From [Lactobacillus] rogosae (GTDB lineage Bacteria; Bacillota; Clostridia; Lachnospirales; Lachnospiraceae): DNA of 64,000 bases. The stretch spans positions 1 through 64,000 of the forward strand of contig FONU01000020.1 of NCBI GenBank assembly GCA_900112995.1, written 5' to 3'. The notes beneath the pieces are model-generated. The model searched no databases. It was not told the origin of the DNA and was given only the letters and a program-made list of their open reading frames with translations. Made by a program: the position numbers and the translations under genes. This document shows positions 34,546 to 45,515 of the stretch, piece by piece; the first letter of the stretch is position 1, and every line of letters begins with the position of its first letter.

Positions 34546-35277
34546 TATATCTATCTGGCTTCGCATACGGTTTAATATTTTCTTTTCGAGACGTGATACC
34601 TGAACCTGTGATATTCCTAATACCCTGGCGGCCTGTGTCTGTGTCATATCCTCATAATATCTCATTCTTATAAGCTTCCTGTCCCTCTCGCACAGGCTGT
34701 CCACAAGCTCATTAATCATTATATTATCAATAATGCTGTCGCTTCCGCCATCCTTGCCCTCTAACTTATCTATAAGACATACCTCATTGCCATCCTTCTG
34801 GTATATTGTCTTATAGATTGACTCCACGCAGTCGCCAGCCTCCATTGTAACGATTATATCCTCTGTCGCTATTCCTGTTTCCCTGGACAGCTCCTCAATA
34901 GTCGGCTCGCGGTTAAGAATACCCTTTAACTTCTGGGAAGCCGTAAAACATTTGTATCCATTTTCCTTAATACTACGGCTTATCTTTATTATGCCATCAT
35001 CTCTAAGAAATCTTTTAATCTCACCCGTAATCATCGGAACTGCATAAGTTGAGAACTTCACATCATAGTCCATATTAAAATTGTCTATTGCCTTTATAAG
35101 CCCAATACAGCCTATCTGGTACAAATCCTCCATCTCTGCACCCCGCCCTGTAAATCTTTTAACTATGCTCCACACAAGTCCGCTGTTATCAATAACAAGC
35201 TTCTCCCTTGCTGATTTATCATTGTTGTGTGCTTTAATGATCAATTCTTTAGTATGATCGCAAGCATACACATCCAT
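34540..35277 (-). CDS. sigF: RNA polymerase forespore sigma factor F
   Basis: The first forespore-specific sigma factor, 245 residues. Region 2 is GLVWSIVKRFTGRGAEMEDLYQIGCIGLIKAIDNFN with KFSTYAVPMITGEIKRFLRDDG. Region 4 ends in MTQTQAARVLGISQVQVSRLEKKILNRM, a helix-turn-helix that reads the -35. It is held inactive by SpoIIAB, encoded one base upstream. Its ribosome binding site (AGGTAGA) is inside the end of spoIIAB, indicating coupling. Confidence 0.97.
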   Translation of the reverse strand: MDVYACDHTKELIIKAHNNDKSAREKLVIDNSGLVWSIVKRFTGRGAEMEDLYQIGCIGLIKAIDNFNMDYDVKFSTYAVPMITGEIKRFLRDDGIIKISRSIKENGYKCFTASQKLKGILNREPTIEELSRETGIATEDIIVTMEAGDCVESIYKTIYQKDGNEVCLIDKLEGKDGGSDSIIDNIMINELVDSLCERDRKLIRMRYYEDMTQTQAARVLGISQVQVSRLEKKILNRMRSQIDIE

Positions 35278-35278
35278 T

Positions 35279-35710
35279 CTACCTGTTACTTTCTCCTATT
35301 CTTTTCTTCATAATTACAGTTGTACCCACATTTTTTCTTGAATACACATTAAGCTCGTCCATAAATGCTTCCATAAATGAAAAGCCCATTCCTGACCTTT
35401 CAAGCTCTGGCTTTGTTGTATACAAAGGCTCCATTGCTTTATGGACATTTTCTATTCCTACGCCCTCATCTTTTATCTTTATAATAATCTCCCTATCCTC
35501 TAAAGAAAGTGTCATATATACCTTGCCGCCTTTTCCCTCATAGCCGTGCACAATACTGTTGGTAACTGCCTCTGATACTGCTGTTTTTATATCTGATATT
35601 TCCTCTAAGGTCGGGTCTAATCTTGTCACAAAAGCTGCAGCAACCACTCTTGCAAAACTCTCATTCTCTGATATTGCATCAAATATTACATCCACATTAT
35701 TCTCCTGCAT
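35279..35710 (-). CDS. spoIIAB: Anti-sigma-F factor SpoIIAB (serine kinase)
   Basis: A 143-residue GHKL-type kinase that binds sigma-F and phosphorylates SpoIIAA. ATP-binding motifs are present: [16 protein letters not shown] (N box), IKDEGVGI (G1) and [13 protein letters not shown] (G2). ATG 35710 follows GGGGG; the longer frame adds 17 residues overlapping spoIIAA. It starts one base after the spoIIAA stop, so translation is coupled and stoichiometry is set. Confidence 0.96.
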   Translation of the reverse strand: MQENNVDVIFDAISENESFARVVAAAFVTRLDPTLEEISDIKTAVSEAVTNSIVHGYEGKGGKVYMTLSLEDREIIIKIKDEGVGIENVHKAMEPLYTTKPELERSGMGFSFMEAFMDELNVYSRKNVGTTVIMKKRIGESNR

Positions 35711-35711
35711 T

Positions 35712-36140
35712 TTACATCCCCCTCTTATTCTGCTTTCTGACGGCATCGCACAGATTATCATATATATCTACTATTTTATGAAGTCCTGATATAAGCAGTA
35801 TTCTTTTAATGCTCTCATTAATTCCGACAACACATATATCACCTATATCGCGTATCTTCTTATATCTTCCCATTATAAGCCCTATTCCAGCACTATCCAT
35901 AAAATCAACCTTGGAAAAGTCTATAATAACCCTGTCCACTCCCCTTTTATCGATTATATCGTCTATTACCTCTCTCATCTCATCTGCCAGATGATGGTCA
36001 AGTTCTGCATTAAGGCTTATAACAAGATTATTCCCGCTGACCATATATATGTAATCGGTTCTTTTAATATCCTCTGCTGTATCATAGCTGTCTAATTCAC
36101 TGTCTAATCCATTATTAAGAAGCTGTGTATCATCTCTCAT
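35712..36140 (-). CDS. spoIIAA: Anti-anti-sigma factor SpoIIAA
   Basis: A STAS-domain protein that, when dephosphorylated, releases sigma-F from SpoIIAB. The phosphorylatable Ser lies in [16 protein letters not shown] (about residue 82). At 142 residues it is about 25 longer than the Bacillus protein because of an acidic N-terminal extension (residues 1-28). GGAGG precedes the ATG, which supports this start. First gene of the sporulation operon. Confidence 0.95.
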   Translation of the reverse strand: MRDDTQLLNNGLDSELDSYDTAEDIKRTDYIYMVSGNNLVISLNAELDHHLADEMREVIDDIIDKRGVDRVIIDFSKVDFMDSAGIGLIMGRYKKIRDIGDICVVGINESIKRILLISGLHKIVDIYDNLCDAVRKQNKRGM

Positions 36141-36199
36141 AACTATCCTCCTATCCTCTATTCAGGGTATCGGCACCCTTGTGCTAAGCGTAACATATA

Positions 36200-36220
36200 A
36201 TTATATCAGAATTTCCTGTT
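36200..36220 (-). promoter_or_regulatory. Candidate promoter of the spoIIA operon
   Basis: On the minus strand TATAAT (36205-36200) is preceded by TG-A, an extended -10. Just upstream, ACAGGAAAT matches the -35 of sigma-H promoters, which drive spoIIA in Bacillus, but no good sigma-H -10 is spaced behind it. The two signals overlap, so the sigma factor cannot be decided. Confidence 0.4.
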
Positions 36221-36224
36221 ACAC

Positions 36225-36260
36225 AAAAATATCCCTGACGGACTAATTTCCGTCAGGGAT
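36225..36260 (-). terminator. Terminator after the TPR gene
   Basis: An 11-bp perfect stem (ATCCCTGACGG with CCGTCAGGGAT, 8-base loop) is followed on the minus strand by ATTTTTG. It separates the TPR gene from the spoIIA operon. Confidence 0.88.
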
Positions 36261-36274
36261 TTATCGTGTGGTAA

Positions 36275-37669
36275 TTAATGTGATGTCACATAATCATTAG
36301 CTTCTTTATAATATCCACTTGTCTTAAAGTCATTTACAATGTACTGATAGTACTTCTTGGCATTGTCTGTCTGTGAAAGTGCGACATAACATTTAGCCGC
36401 ATAATAAGCTGCATCTACCTTAGTGGCGTCGCACTTAAATGCCTTAACATAATCATCAACTGCTGTAGCATAATCTGACTTATAGTATGAAGTCTGAGCC
36501 TTGCTGTAGAACTCATTAGCTGCCTGTGCCATAACAGCAGTCGAAATTGTATTATATAAAGTCTTGGCTGAGTCTGATGGAAGTGCACTTACATCAACGT
36601 CAATAAGCTTCTCAGCAGCTTCTGTCCTTTTATTGGCTATATAAGCATTAGCAGACTCAATAACTGATATTAAAAGCTTATTGCCACCGCCAGTTCCATT
36701 AAGTTCACTTAACTGCTGTTCAAGTGATTCTTTCTCTGCCTTTACAGTCTTTAATTCACTTTCCATACTGTTAAGCTCTACATTGCCTGATGAAAGCTGT
36801 TCACTGTATTCTGCCAGACTTCTGTTATAATCTTCTGTTATACCCTTGTATCTTGATGGCATTACTAAGAACCATATAAGTGCCGCACCAATCACAACAC
36901 CTACAAGAACATTGACTATTGTAATAGCACCATTGCTTGGTTCTTTGTATGATGACCTTGGAAGTATTACATCATTACCATTAAGAGGCTTGCTTTCTTC
37001 TTCCTTTACCTTCTTCTTAGGTAAGAAGCTTCCAGATATATCATTATCTTTAATATTCTGGCTCTGGTTTATCTGTTCAAGGTACTTACTTGCAAGAGTA
37101 TTATTCCTGTCTATCTTAAGCACTGAATTCAGGAGCTTTCTTGCTCTTTGATATTCATTATCTTTAATATATATAAGCGCAAGCAACAGATGTGCCTTTA
37201 TAAAATGCGGATTAGATATAACAATCTTCTTTAACTGTATTACTGCCATATCTGTATTCTTATCCTTGGCATACTGAAGCGATACGTTATATTTCTTAAT
37301 ATCATTAGTAACTGATTCAAACTTATTCTGATTAGACTGGATTTTCTTTATATAACTCTCTGCAACATTATCGTCCGGGGCAAGGTTCTTGCTCATTACC
37401 CACTGTGATAATGCCTCAACCACTTCTCCCATCTCACAATATATAAGTCCGAGAAGATTTCTTGCATTAATATTATATTTGTTAATCATAAGACTTACTT
37501 TTAAAGTTTCTATTGCTCCTGATAAATCCCTCACACGGGCTTTCTCAAGACCTTTGTTGTAATATATATCTGAAACCCTGGCAGTCTTTTTGTATATAGA
37601 GACATCTGTACCACACTTGGCACATGTGTCATTTGCTGAAAGGACACAGCCACATTTGTAACATCTCAT
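36275..37669 (-). CDS. Zinc-ribbon, TPR and coiled-coil membrane protein
   Basis: A 464-residue protein of unknown function. Residues 3-19 are a zinc ribbon (CYKCGCVLSANDTCAKCG). TPR repeats occupy about 33-100 and 125-205. A single membrane helix (VNVLVGVVIGAALIWFLVMP, about residues 253-272) and a coiled coil (YSEQLSSGNVELNSMESEL, KAEKESLEQQLSEL) follow, then C-terminal TPRs (SYYKSDYATAVDDYVKAFKCD). The N-terminal half is probably cytoplasmic and the C-terminal half outside. It may be an assembly scaffold. It is the last gene of a unit with a 46-codon gene and folC. Confidence 0.7.
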   Translation of the reverse strand: MRCYKCGCVLSANDTCAKCGTDVSIYKKTARVSDIYYNKGLEKARVRDLSGAIETLKVSLMINKYNINARNLLGLIYCEMGEVVEALSQWVMSKNLAPDDNVAESYIKKIQSNQNKFESVTNDIKKYNVSLQYAKDKNTDMAVIQLKKIVISNPHFIKAHLLLALIYIKDNEYQRARKLLNSVLKIDRNNTLASKYLEQINQSQNIKDNDISGSFLPKKKVKEEESKPLNGNDVILPRSSYKEPSNGAITIVNVLVGVVIGAALIWFLVMPSRYKGITEDYNRSLAEYSEQLSSGNVELNSMESELKTVKAEKESLEQQLSELNGTGGGNKLLISVIESANAYIANKRTEAAEKLIDVDVSALPSDSAKTLYNTISTAVMAQAANEFYSKAQTSYYKSDYATAVDDYVKAFKCDATKVDAAYYAAKCYVALSQTDNAKKYYQYIVNDFKTSGYYKEANDYVTSH

Positions 37670-37671
37670 AA

Positions 37672-37812
37672 TTACTTCTCACTCTTTCCTTCGATAATCT
37701 TGTTAATTAAATCTGTTATATCTGGTACATCATTCTTGTATATTGCATCTTCTGCATCCTCAACTTCCAGACTTGGCTGGAACTTCTGGATTTCCTCATC
37801 AAAATCTAACAT
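37672..37812 (-). CDS. Small acidic protein, 46 residues, unknown
   Basis: A complete short gene in the gap between folC and the TPR gene. ATG 37812 is preceded by GGAG at 7-bp spacing, and the TAA stop lies two bases before the TPR start codon. The peptide begins MLDFDEEIQKFQPSLEVED and ends IIEGKSEK; it is strongly acidic with an amphipathic C-terminal helix (DITDLINKIIEG). I do not recognise it. Tight packing with both neighbours argues that it is real. Confidence 0.7.
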   Translation of the reverse strand: MLDFDEEIQKFQPSLEVEDAEDAIYKNDVPDITDLINKIIEGKSEK

Positions 37813-37833
37813 ATCTATTCTCCAATCTTTATA

Positions 37834-39105
37834 TTATTCCAAAACTTTCCTTATATCTGCTACAAGATAAAGTGAACCTGTACCAAACACCATCGGCTCA
37901 TTCTTTAATGCAAGAACCGCCTCTTTCGCACTATCATACACTTCCACTTCAATATCTGTATGTCTTTTAAATGCCGCACTTATGTATTCCTTATCCAAGT
38001 GCCTTATGCCGCCTGTCACAGTAATCGCTATTCGTGCAAATACCTTACAGCCGCACAGTATGCTTATCATCTGTTCAAAATTCTTATCACTTACAACTGA
38101 GAATAATAATGCCGCTTTATCAGTGCTGTCAGCATACATTCCGTTAACCGAATTAACAAAACTCTGTATTCCCTGAGGATTATGTGCACCGTCAACATAT
38201 ATGTTATCCGTAAGCTTCTCCATTCTGCCCTGCCATATGTGGCTCCCTGCCGAATCTACTATGGCACTGTCTTTAATATCAATATGATACAAATGCTTTA
38301 AAAGCCTGCATACTGTAATTGCTATTGACACATTTTCCACCTGATATATTGCAGGAGTAGCCAATCTTAAGCAATTATTAATATAATACTCATTATGCAG
38401 TGAAAAATCAATACAGCCATTAAAGTTTTTAATTATTTGATATTGCTGTGGTGATACTCCGTAACAATAGCTGTTCTTGCTGTGTGCAATATCCTCTATC
38501 ACACCAGAAGCCTCATTGTCATCTGCATATACAACAGGCACGCCCTGCTTTATTATTCCTGCTTTCTGCTCTGCTATTTTCTTAATCGTATCTCCCAGTA
38601 TTGCTGTATGTTCAAGGCTTATTGTCGTAATTACACAGCACAGTGGATTATGTACTGCATTAGTCGCATCAAGGCTTCCGCCAAGCCCTGTTTCTAACAC
38701 TACATAATCGACCTTGCATTTATCAAAATATAACATAGCCGCACCGAAAAAAAAGTCAAAATATGCAAGCTTAAGATTATTCGCCCTGGCTGTTTCATAC
38801 ACCTTATTAAAGTACTGTGTAAAATCTTCTCTTGATATAAGTTCACCGTCAACCTGTATGCGTTCCCTTATTGTCACAAGATGGGGTGATGTAAACAGAC
38901 CTGTCTTATATCCTGACTTTTTTAAAATATCATCTATATAAGAACACACTGAACCCTTGCCGTTAGTTCCTGATATATGTATTATCTTTAAATTCTTATC
39001 AGGATTTCCAAGAAGCTCTAAAAGCTTCCCAGCCCTTTCTACTCCTGTAGTTTCACCATACTGCGGCGTATCATTAAGAAACACTTTTATCTCTGAATAT
39101 TCCAT
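37834..39105 (-). CDS. folC: Folylpolyglutamate synthase / dihydrofolate synthase
   Basis: Adds glutamate to folates (and may make dihydrofolate from dihydropteroate). The 423-residue Mur-ligase-like enzyme has the P-loop HISGTNGKGSVCSYI, the FTSPHL loop, DFFFGAAMLYF, VLETGLGGSLDATN and the C-terminal VDGAHNPQG. ATG 39105 follows GGAG with 6-bp spacing; the longer frame (39123) lacks such a site. It overlaps the end of the upstream coiled-coil gene by 32 bp. Confidence 0.93.
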   Translation of the reverse strand: MEYSEIKVFLNDTPQYGETTGVERAGKLLELLGNPDKNLKIIHISGTNGKGSVCSYIDDILKKSGYKTGLFTSPHLVTIRERIQVDGELISREDFTQYFNKVYETARANNLKLAYFDFFFGAAMLYFDKCKVDYVVLETGLGGSLDATNAVHNPLCCVITTISLEHTAILGDTIKKIAEQKAGIIKQGVPVVYADDNEASGVIEDIAHSKNSYCYGVSPQQYQIIKNFNGCIDFSLHNEYYINNCLRLATPAIYQVENVSIAITVCRLLKHLYHIDIKDSAIVDSAGSHIWQGRMEKLTDNIYVDGAHNPQGIQSFVNSVNGMYADSTDKAALLFSVVSDKNFEQMISILCGCKVFARIAITVTGGIRHLDKEYISAAFKRHTDIEVEVYDSAKEAVLALKNEPMVFGTGSLYLVADIRKVLE

Positions 39106-40612
39106 TAAACACTCCATTCTCATATATGAACACTATCGGTTTCCTGCCGCCTGTATACACATTAAGCTTATCACCATCAAGATATATGCTGTAATCACTG
39201 CTGTCGTGCATTTCCTTAAGCATTTCCTCGATAACTACGATATGCTTTCTGTCGTAGTTCTTTACAAGCTCTGTAAATATATCATCACTAAATCTGAACT
39301 TATAATAATAAGCACTCCAGAGACGCTGTAAATTCTGCTTTCTTTCATTCGTCTGCTCATCAAGCTTATTATGATAAGTCTCGGTCTGGCTCTTTGTCAT
39401 CTCAATTTTCTCTTTAGTAAGATATATCTGGTTAAGAAGTTCCTGATTTTTTCTCTCCCTTACACCAGCTTCTTCTGATGCCCTGTCTAACTGTCTTTTA
39501 ACCTCATTAACCCTTGCATAGTAGCTTTTAGTTTCCTGCTCGGTATGCGAGCCACTCATATATTCATTCTTCTTAGCTTCAAGCTCTGAGAATTCTTTGT
39601 CCACCTCATCTAAATGTTCTTTGGCTTTTTCAAGTTTTTCCTCTGCATCTGTCTGCCTTTTTTCTATTCCTTCAAGTTCTTTTATAAGCTTGTCTGTTTC
39701 ACCATCTATCTCTTTTACCTGATTGATAAGTGCTGCATATTCCATATCCTGCTCAAGCTTTGCCTTATCATCTTCTGCCACATAGGAAGGCATAAGTTCA
39801 TCTTTAGCATATAACGGCTTATTGTACCTTCTTACAGCTATATTAATCATTCTTGCAAGCTGTAGCGAAGATACCTTATTGAAGGTTCTAATTGCCTGAT
39901 ACATAGTCTTTATCTCTACTGTCTTATAATCAAATGCTTCAACTCCAAAACACTCTATAACAAGTCTTAGCTTCTCCTGTGTCTTCTGCTTTCTTAAGCT
40001 CTTTAACACACCCATTCCATTAAATGCGTCCGGCATAAGTTCTTTATGTACTACCCTCTTTATCTCAATATCTGCACTGGCAATTGCTTTATCCATAATG
40101 GCTGACCACTCCCTGAACTGGTCAGGTGTTACATTCTTAATGCTCTGGTACAGATTATCCATAAATGCCTCGTTATATTTGTCACTTATAATCTGCATTT
40201 TATGGGCTGGTGCTATGTACTGGTTAATGGAATATCCTGCTCCTGCCGCATTAACAGCAAGCATTAAAAGCTTATCCCTTCCTGCCACTGTGCTGACATC
40301 TATGCTGCCCTGTGCTCCTGCTATCTCAAGCAGTTTAAGTTCTAACATTGACATTAAATGTGTCCTGTCCGCTGTCTTAAGCTGCATATATTTGGCTTCC
40401 ACCATATCTGACACTTTCTTATAATCATATTCGACTTTTAACTTACTGCTGAATATCTCTGCAAATGAATTCGCCATATCTGCAAGTCCGGATATGATAC
40501 GTGAACCTGTCTCCTTCGCTGCATTTCCTATTGTCACACTATCAAAAAATGCAAGCTGCAGCCTTATATCATCATCTGTTAAATTATTAAGAATACTGTA
40601 TAAATCTGACAT
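39074..40612 (-). CDS. Coiled-coil protein of unknown function
   Basis: A 512-residue soluble-looking protein. The N-terminal 260 residues are mostly helical (DDDIRLQLAFFDSVTIGNAAKE; FGVEAFDYKTVEIKTMYQAI; LQLARMINIAVRRYNKPLY). Residues 285-425 form a long coiled coil rich in Glu and Lys. A C-terminal domain of about 85 residues follows (LWSAYYYKFRFSDDIFTELV, SIYLDGDKLNVYTGGRKPIVFIYENG). No signal peptide or membrane segment. I do not recognise the family. It overlaps folC, so the two are probably co-expressed, but no folate link is evident. Confidence 0.65.
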   Translation of the reverse strand: MSDLYSILNNLTDDDIRLQLAFFDSVTIGNAAKETGSRIISGLADMANSFAEIFSSKLKVEYDYKKVSDMVEAKYMQLKTADRTHLMSMLELKLLEIAGAQGSIDVSTVAGRDKLLMLAVNAAGAGYSINQYIAPAHKMQIISDKYNEAFMDNLYQSIKNVTPDQFREWSAIMDKAIASADIEIKRVVHKELMPDAFNGMGVLKSLRKQKTQEKLRLVIECFGVEAFDYKTVEIKTMYQAIRTFNKVSSLQLARMINIAVRRYNKPLYAKDELMPSYVAEDDKAKLEQDMEYAALINQVKEIDGETDKLIKELEGIEKRQTDAEEKLEKAKEHLDEVDKEFSELEAKKNEYMSGSHTEQETKSYYARVNEVKRQLDRASEEAGVRERKNQELLNQIYLTKEKIEMTKSQTETYHNKLDEQTNERKQNLQRLWSAYYYKFRFSDDIFTELVKNYDRKHIVVIEEMLKEMHDSSDYSIYLDGDKLNVYTGGRKPIVFIYENGVFNGIFRDKSVS

Positions 40613-40800
40613 TAATACTCCTCTCCAAGTGTTTTGTCATATTTTTTTAGAAAAATACCATTTTCTCCCTGATAGATCATTAATGGGCAGAATACTATCT
40701 GGCACCTACATCTTAATGTTTAATTATATAAGTTATGCAGACAAAATACAATGTGCTATTTATTAAAAAACTGCCCTTATACATGAATTATCTATTACAC

Positions 40801-40862
40801 AAAAAGAGCCGCCGCATAAGCCCAATGTTAACTTAATAACATTGCACTTAAGCAGCAGCCCT
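40801..40862 (-). terminator. Terminator after gdhA
   Basis: On the minus strand AGGGCTGCTGC pairs with GCGGCGGCTCT (G-U pairs included), with an inner AATGTTA/TAACATT helix, followed by TTTTTGTG. Confidence 0.8.
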
Positions 40863-40893
40863 CATATATTAATTCGTTATAATTATGGGATAA

Positions 40894-42632
<1,739 letters not shown>

Positions 42633-44609
42633 ATGTCAGGATTCTTTGACAAGACCAGAGAAGATATGCAATATATCTTCAAAAAGGGGAGCACTCTTTC
42701 CCAGAGTGAGAAGAAGCACAAGCTAAGAGCATGGGCGACAGTTATTGGTATCGCACTCGTTGTTGTTCAGCTTATATTCACTGTATTGACACTATTGAAG
42801 CTTTACAAACTTGATATTCTTCCACTCAAGTATATAGCAGCTATTGATGCCGTTCTTGTGCTTGTGGCAATATACGACTTCCTATCACAGTTTACTAAGA
42901 CACATATTATAGGAAAAGTAATATCTGTACTTTTATCCGCTGTACTTTTATATACATTCCTTTTCACATCAAAGGTTGATACAACTCTTGATAAGATAAG
43001 CAGTAATGGTAATAACATACAGGAGATTACAGATGTAGTTGATGTAGTTGTATTAAAGAAAGATAAAGCACAGTCACTTTCTGATACTCTATCTTATACA
43101 TTTGGTTATAATTCTACTGTAGATGCTGATGATAATCAGGATGCCATACAGAAGATTAACTTTAATAACAACGCTGACATCAAAACCAGGGAATATACAA
43201 CCTGGGAAGATATCATTCCTGCATTAGAGGCTGGAACTGATATTCAGGCTATGCTTATTAATGACAACACATTATCATCATTTGATGAGGAATATGAAGA
43301 ATTCCTCGACTCAATAAGAATTGTAGGAACTATTGAGCTTAAGAGAACTGTTGAATTGAGCGAGTCTGACAAAAAGGTCAACGAAGAACCTTTTGTAATA
43401 TATATATCAGGTAATGACGAAGAAGGCAAGATACTTTCAACAGGACGAAGCGATGTCAACATTTTATGTGTCATCCACCCAATAACAAGACAAGTGCTTC
43501 TTATCACTACTCCAAGAGATGCCTATATCAACCTTACTAATCCTGGTACGGGTGCTCAGGGCTATGATAAGCTTACACACGCCGGACAATGGGGTATAGA
43601 GGGTTCTATACTAAACCTTCAGAATCTGTATGACCTTAATATTGATTACTATGTTAAGATTAACTTTACCGGCTGCGAGACAATTGTAGATGCACTTGGT
43701 GGTGTAACCATCAATTCATCTGTTGACTTTGTCAATGGACTTGAGGCAGCTCCAACAAGATATCACTATGTAATAGGTGATAATGAATGTAATGGTGAAC
43801 AGACCTTAGCTTTCTGCCGTGAAAGAAATGCTTTCTTAGATGGTGATTACCAGAGAGGCCGTAACCAGCTTGCAGCCCTTACAGCTATTATCAATAAGCT
43901 TACATCACCTGCAATACTTGCAAAGTACAGTGCATTACTTGATTCTGTCGGTGATATGCTCTACACTAATATGCCTGTATCAGATATTACATCACTTGTA
44001 AAAGGGCAGCTTGCCAACAGCCGTTCATGGAATATACAGACATACAGCACAGGTGCAGAACCTGACAGCAGACTATGCCAGCATTTCGGTTCTTATCGTT
44101 CTGTATCACTTCTTTATCAGGCTGATGTTGATATTGCCAGACAGCTTGCCAAGAAGATAATTAATGGTGATATATTCGATGCACAGGAATATTATGACGA
44201 AGAGATCAGCAAGGTTTCTAACCCAACTGGTTTGATGTCTTTACCTAATACTTCAAAATCATCAAGCACTAACAAAGAAGAAACTTCTGCTGCCACATCA
44301 ACTAAGAGTTCATCAACAACTAAGCAGCAGCAGACTACAACTAAAGCAACTGCCGCACCTACAGAAGCAGCAACAACTACAGCAGCTCCTACACAGACCC
44401 CTGCTCCTGATAACAATAGCAATAACAATAACAACAACAACAGTAACAACAACAACAGTAATAACAATAACAGTAATAATAATAATAACAGCAATAATAC
44501 CGGCAGTAACGGCAATAAGACAGAAGCTACAACAGCTCCTACACAGGCGGCTGCCGCCCCTGCCCAGGCAGATAGCAATTCCAATGCTAATCAGGCTGCA
44601 GCTAATTAA
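42633..44609 (+). CDS. LytR-CpsA-Psr (LCP) family cell-wall polymer ligase
   Basis: Members transfer undecaprenyl-linked glycopolymers (teichoic acid, capsule) onto peptidoglycan. The 658-residue protein has three N-terminal hydrophobic helices (about residues 30-110), an accessory domain, and the LCP core at about 270-440: TGRSDVNILCVIHP, TTPRDAYINL, KLTHAGQWG, GGVTINSSVDF and FCRERNAFLDGDYQRGRNQ with the conserved Arg residues. The last 120 residues are a low-complexity tail: Ser/Thr, a near-pure Asn stretch, then Ala/Pro/Gln. It converges with the tyrosine-kinase capsule genes. Confidence 0.92.
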   Translation: MSGFFDKTREDMQYIFKKGSTLSQSEKKHKLRAWATVIGIALVVVQLIFTVLTLLKLYKLDILPLKYIAAIDAVLVLVAIYDFLSQFTKTHIIGKVISVLLSAVLLYTFLFTSKVDTTLDKISSNGNNIQEITDVVDVVVLKKDKAQSLSDTLSYTFGYNSTVDADDNQDAIQKINFNNNADIKTREYTTWEDIIPALEAGTDIQAMLINDNTLSSFDEEYEEFLDSIRIVGTIELKRTVELSESDKKVNEEPFVIYISGNDEEGKILSTGRSDVNILCVIHPITRQVLLITTPRDAYINLTNPGTGAQGYDKLTHAGQWGIEGSILNLQNLYDLNIDYYVKINFTGCETIVDALGGVTINSSVDFVNGLEAAPTRYHYVIGDNECNGEQTLAFCRERNAFLDGDYQRGRNQLAALTAIINKLTSPAILAKYSALLDSVGDMLYTNMPVSDITSLVKGQLANSRSWNIQTYSTGAEPDSRLCQHFGSYRSVSLLYQADVDIARQLAKKIINGDIFDAQEYYDEEISKVSNPTGLMSLPNTSKSSSTNKEETSAATSTKSSSTTKQQQTTTKATAAPTEAATTTAAPTQTPAPDNNSNNNNNNNSNNNNSNNNNSNNNNNSNNTGSNGNKTEATTAPTQAAAAPAQADSNSNANQAAAN

Positions 44610-44673
44610 CTATAAAATATTGCTCAAAATACTATTAATAAAACACTATTAACAAAATACTATCAAGTATTAG

Positions 44674-44716
44674 AAAAAGGCTTCACATTATGTATATCGT
44701 AATGCGAAGCCTTTTT
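44674..44716. terminator. Bidirectional terminator between LCP and capsule kinase genes
   Basis: An 11-bp stem AAAAAGGCTTC/GAAGCCTTTTT (further paired inside by ATTA/TAAT) has A-run and T-run flanks between two converging genes. Confidence 0.88.
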
Positions 44717-44796
44717 GACCTTTTAAATAGTTATTAAGTTAATATGTCAATTAGCTGTTTATAATATTATATGTTATTTACGACATAACCAGCCAC

Positions 44797-45495
44797 CTAT
44801 TTATTGGCATGTTCTCCATACTTGCCATAGTATTTGCCATAATACTTACCATAGTATTTGTTATCGTCCATATCGACCTTATTAAGTACCACTCCAAGAA
44901 GCTTGCAGTCTGTCTTTTTAATCTGCTCCAGACCCTTCTGGGCGTATTTGTAGCTTACATCATTAGCCGCCATTACATAGGCAACTCCGTCACACTCCTG
45001 TGCCACTATGGCACTGTCTATTACACTTCCTATAGGTGGTGTATCAATTATTATATAATCATACAAATCCCTTAATACTTTTATAAGTGTCTTAAACACC
45101 TTATTGCCAAGAAGCTCTGTAGGATTAGGTGGCACCGGACCAGAAAATACTACATTAAAATTCTCAACATTAGTTGCATACATAACTTCTTCAAATTTAT
45201 TAATTCCTGATAAGAAATGTGTAAGTCCCTTAACAGACGTATTAATCTTATAACGTCCTACAAGCACCGACTTTCTTAAATCCGCATCAATAAATATAAC
45301 CTTCTTGCCTGCTTCTGCAAGTGATACCGCAAGATTAAATGATACAGTAGATTTACCTTCTCCCGGTGTCGTACTTGTGAGCATAATAACCTTGATATCC
45401 GAACCGCAAAGCTGGATATTCGTTCTTAAATTCTTATATGCCTCATTAGCCCTGTAATCAAGCTTTCTTAATCGTTCTATATTGATAGTCTGCAT
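44797..45495 (-). CDS. Capsule-type tyrosine kinase (CpsD/YwqD, BY-kinase)
   Basis: A 232-residue cytoplasmic ATPase that autophosphorylates on a C-terminal Tyr cluster and regulates polysaccharide export with its Wzz-like partner. Walker A is TPGEGKST, Walker A' is VIFIDADLRKS, Walker B is YIIIDTPPIG. The tail carries a regular repeat YYGKYYGKYYGKYG (seven Tyr), the phosphorylation cluster. It lies 20 bp downstream of its activator. No glycosyltransferase cluster is next to it. Confidence 0.94.
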   Translation of the reverse strand: MQTINIERLRKLDYRANEAYKNLRTNIQLCGSDIKVIMLTSTTPGEGKSTVSFNLAVSLAEAGKKVIFIDADLRKSVLVGRYKINTSVKGLTHFLSGINKFEEVMYATNVENFNVVFSGPVPPNPTELLGNKVFKTLIKVLRDLYDYIIIDTPPIGSVIDSAIVAQECDGVAYVMAANDVSYKYAQKGLEQIKKTDCKLLGVVLNKVDMDDNKYYGKYYGKYYGKYGEHANK

Positions 45496-45515
45496 ATTAT
45501 CTTTTCACCTGACTT

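Noticed and set aside
44192-44584. 130-codon minus-strand frame with long poly-Leu
   Set aside because: It is the antisense of the Asn-rich tail of the LCP gene (AAC/AAT read backwards as Leu codons), not a real protein.
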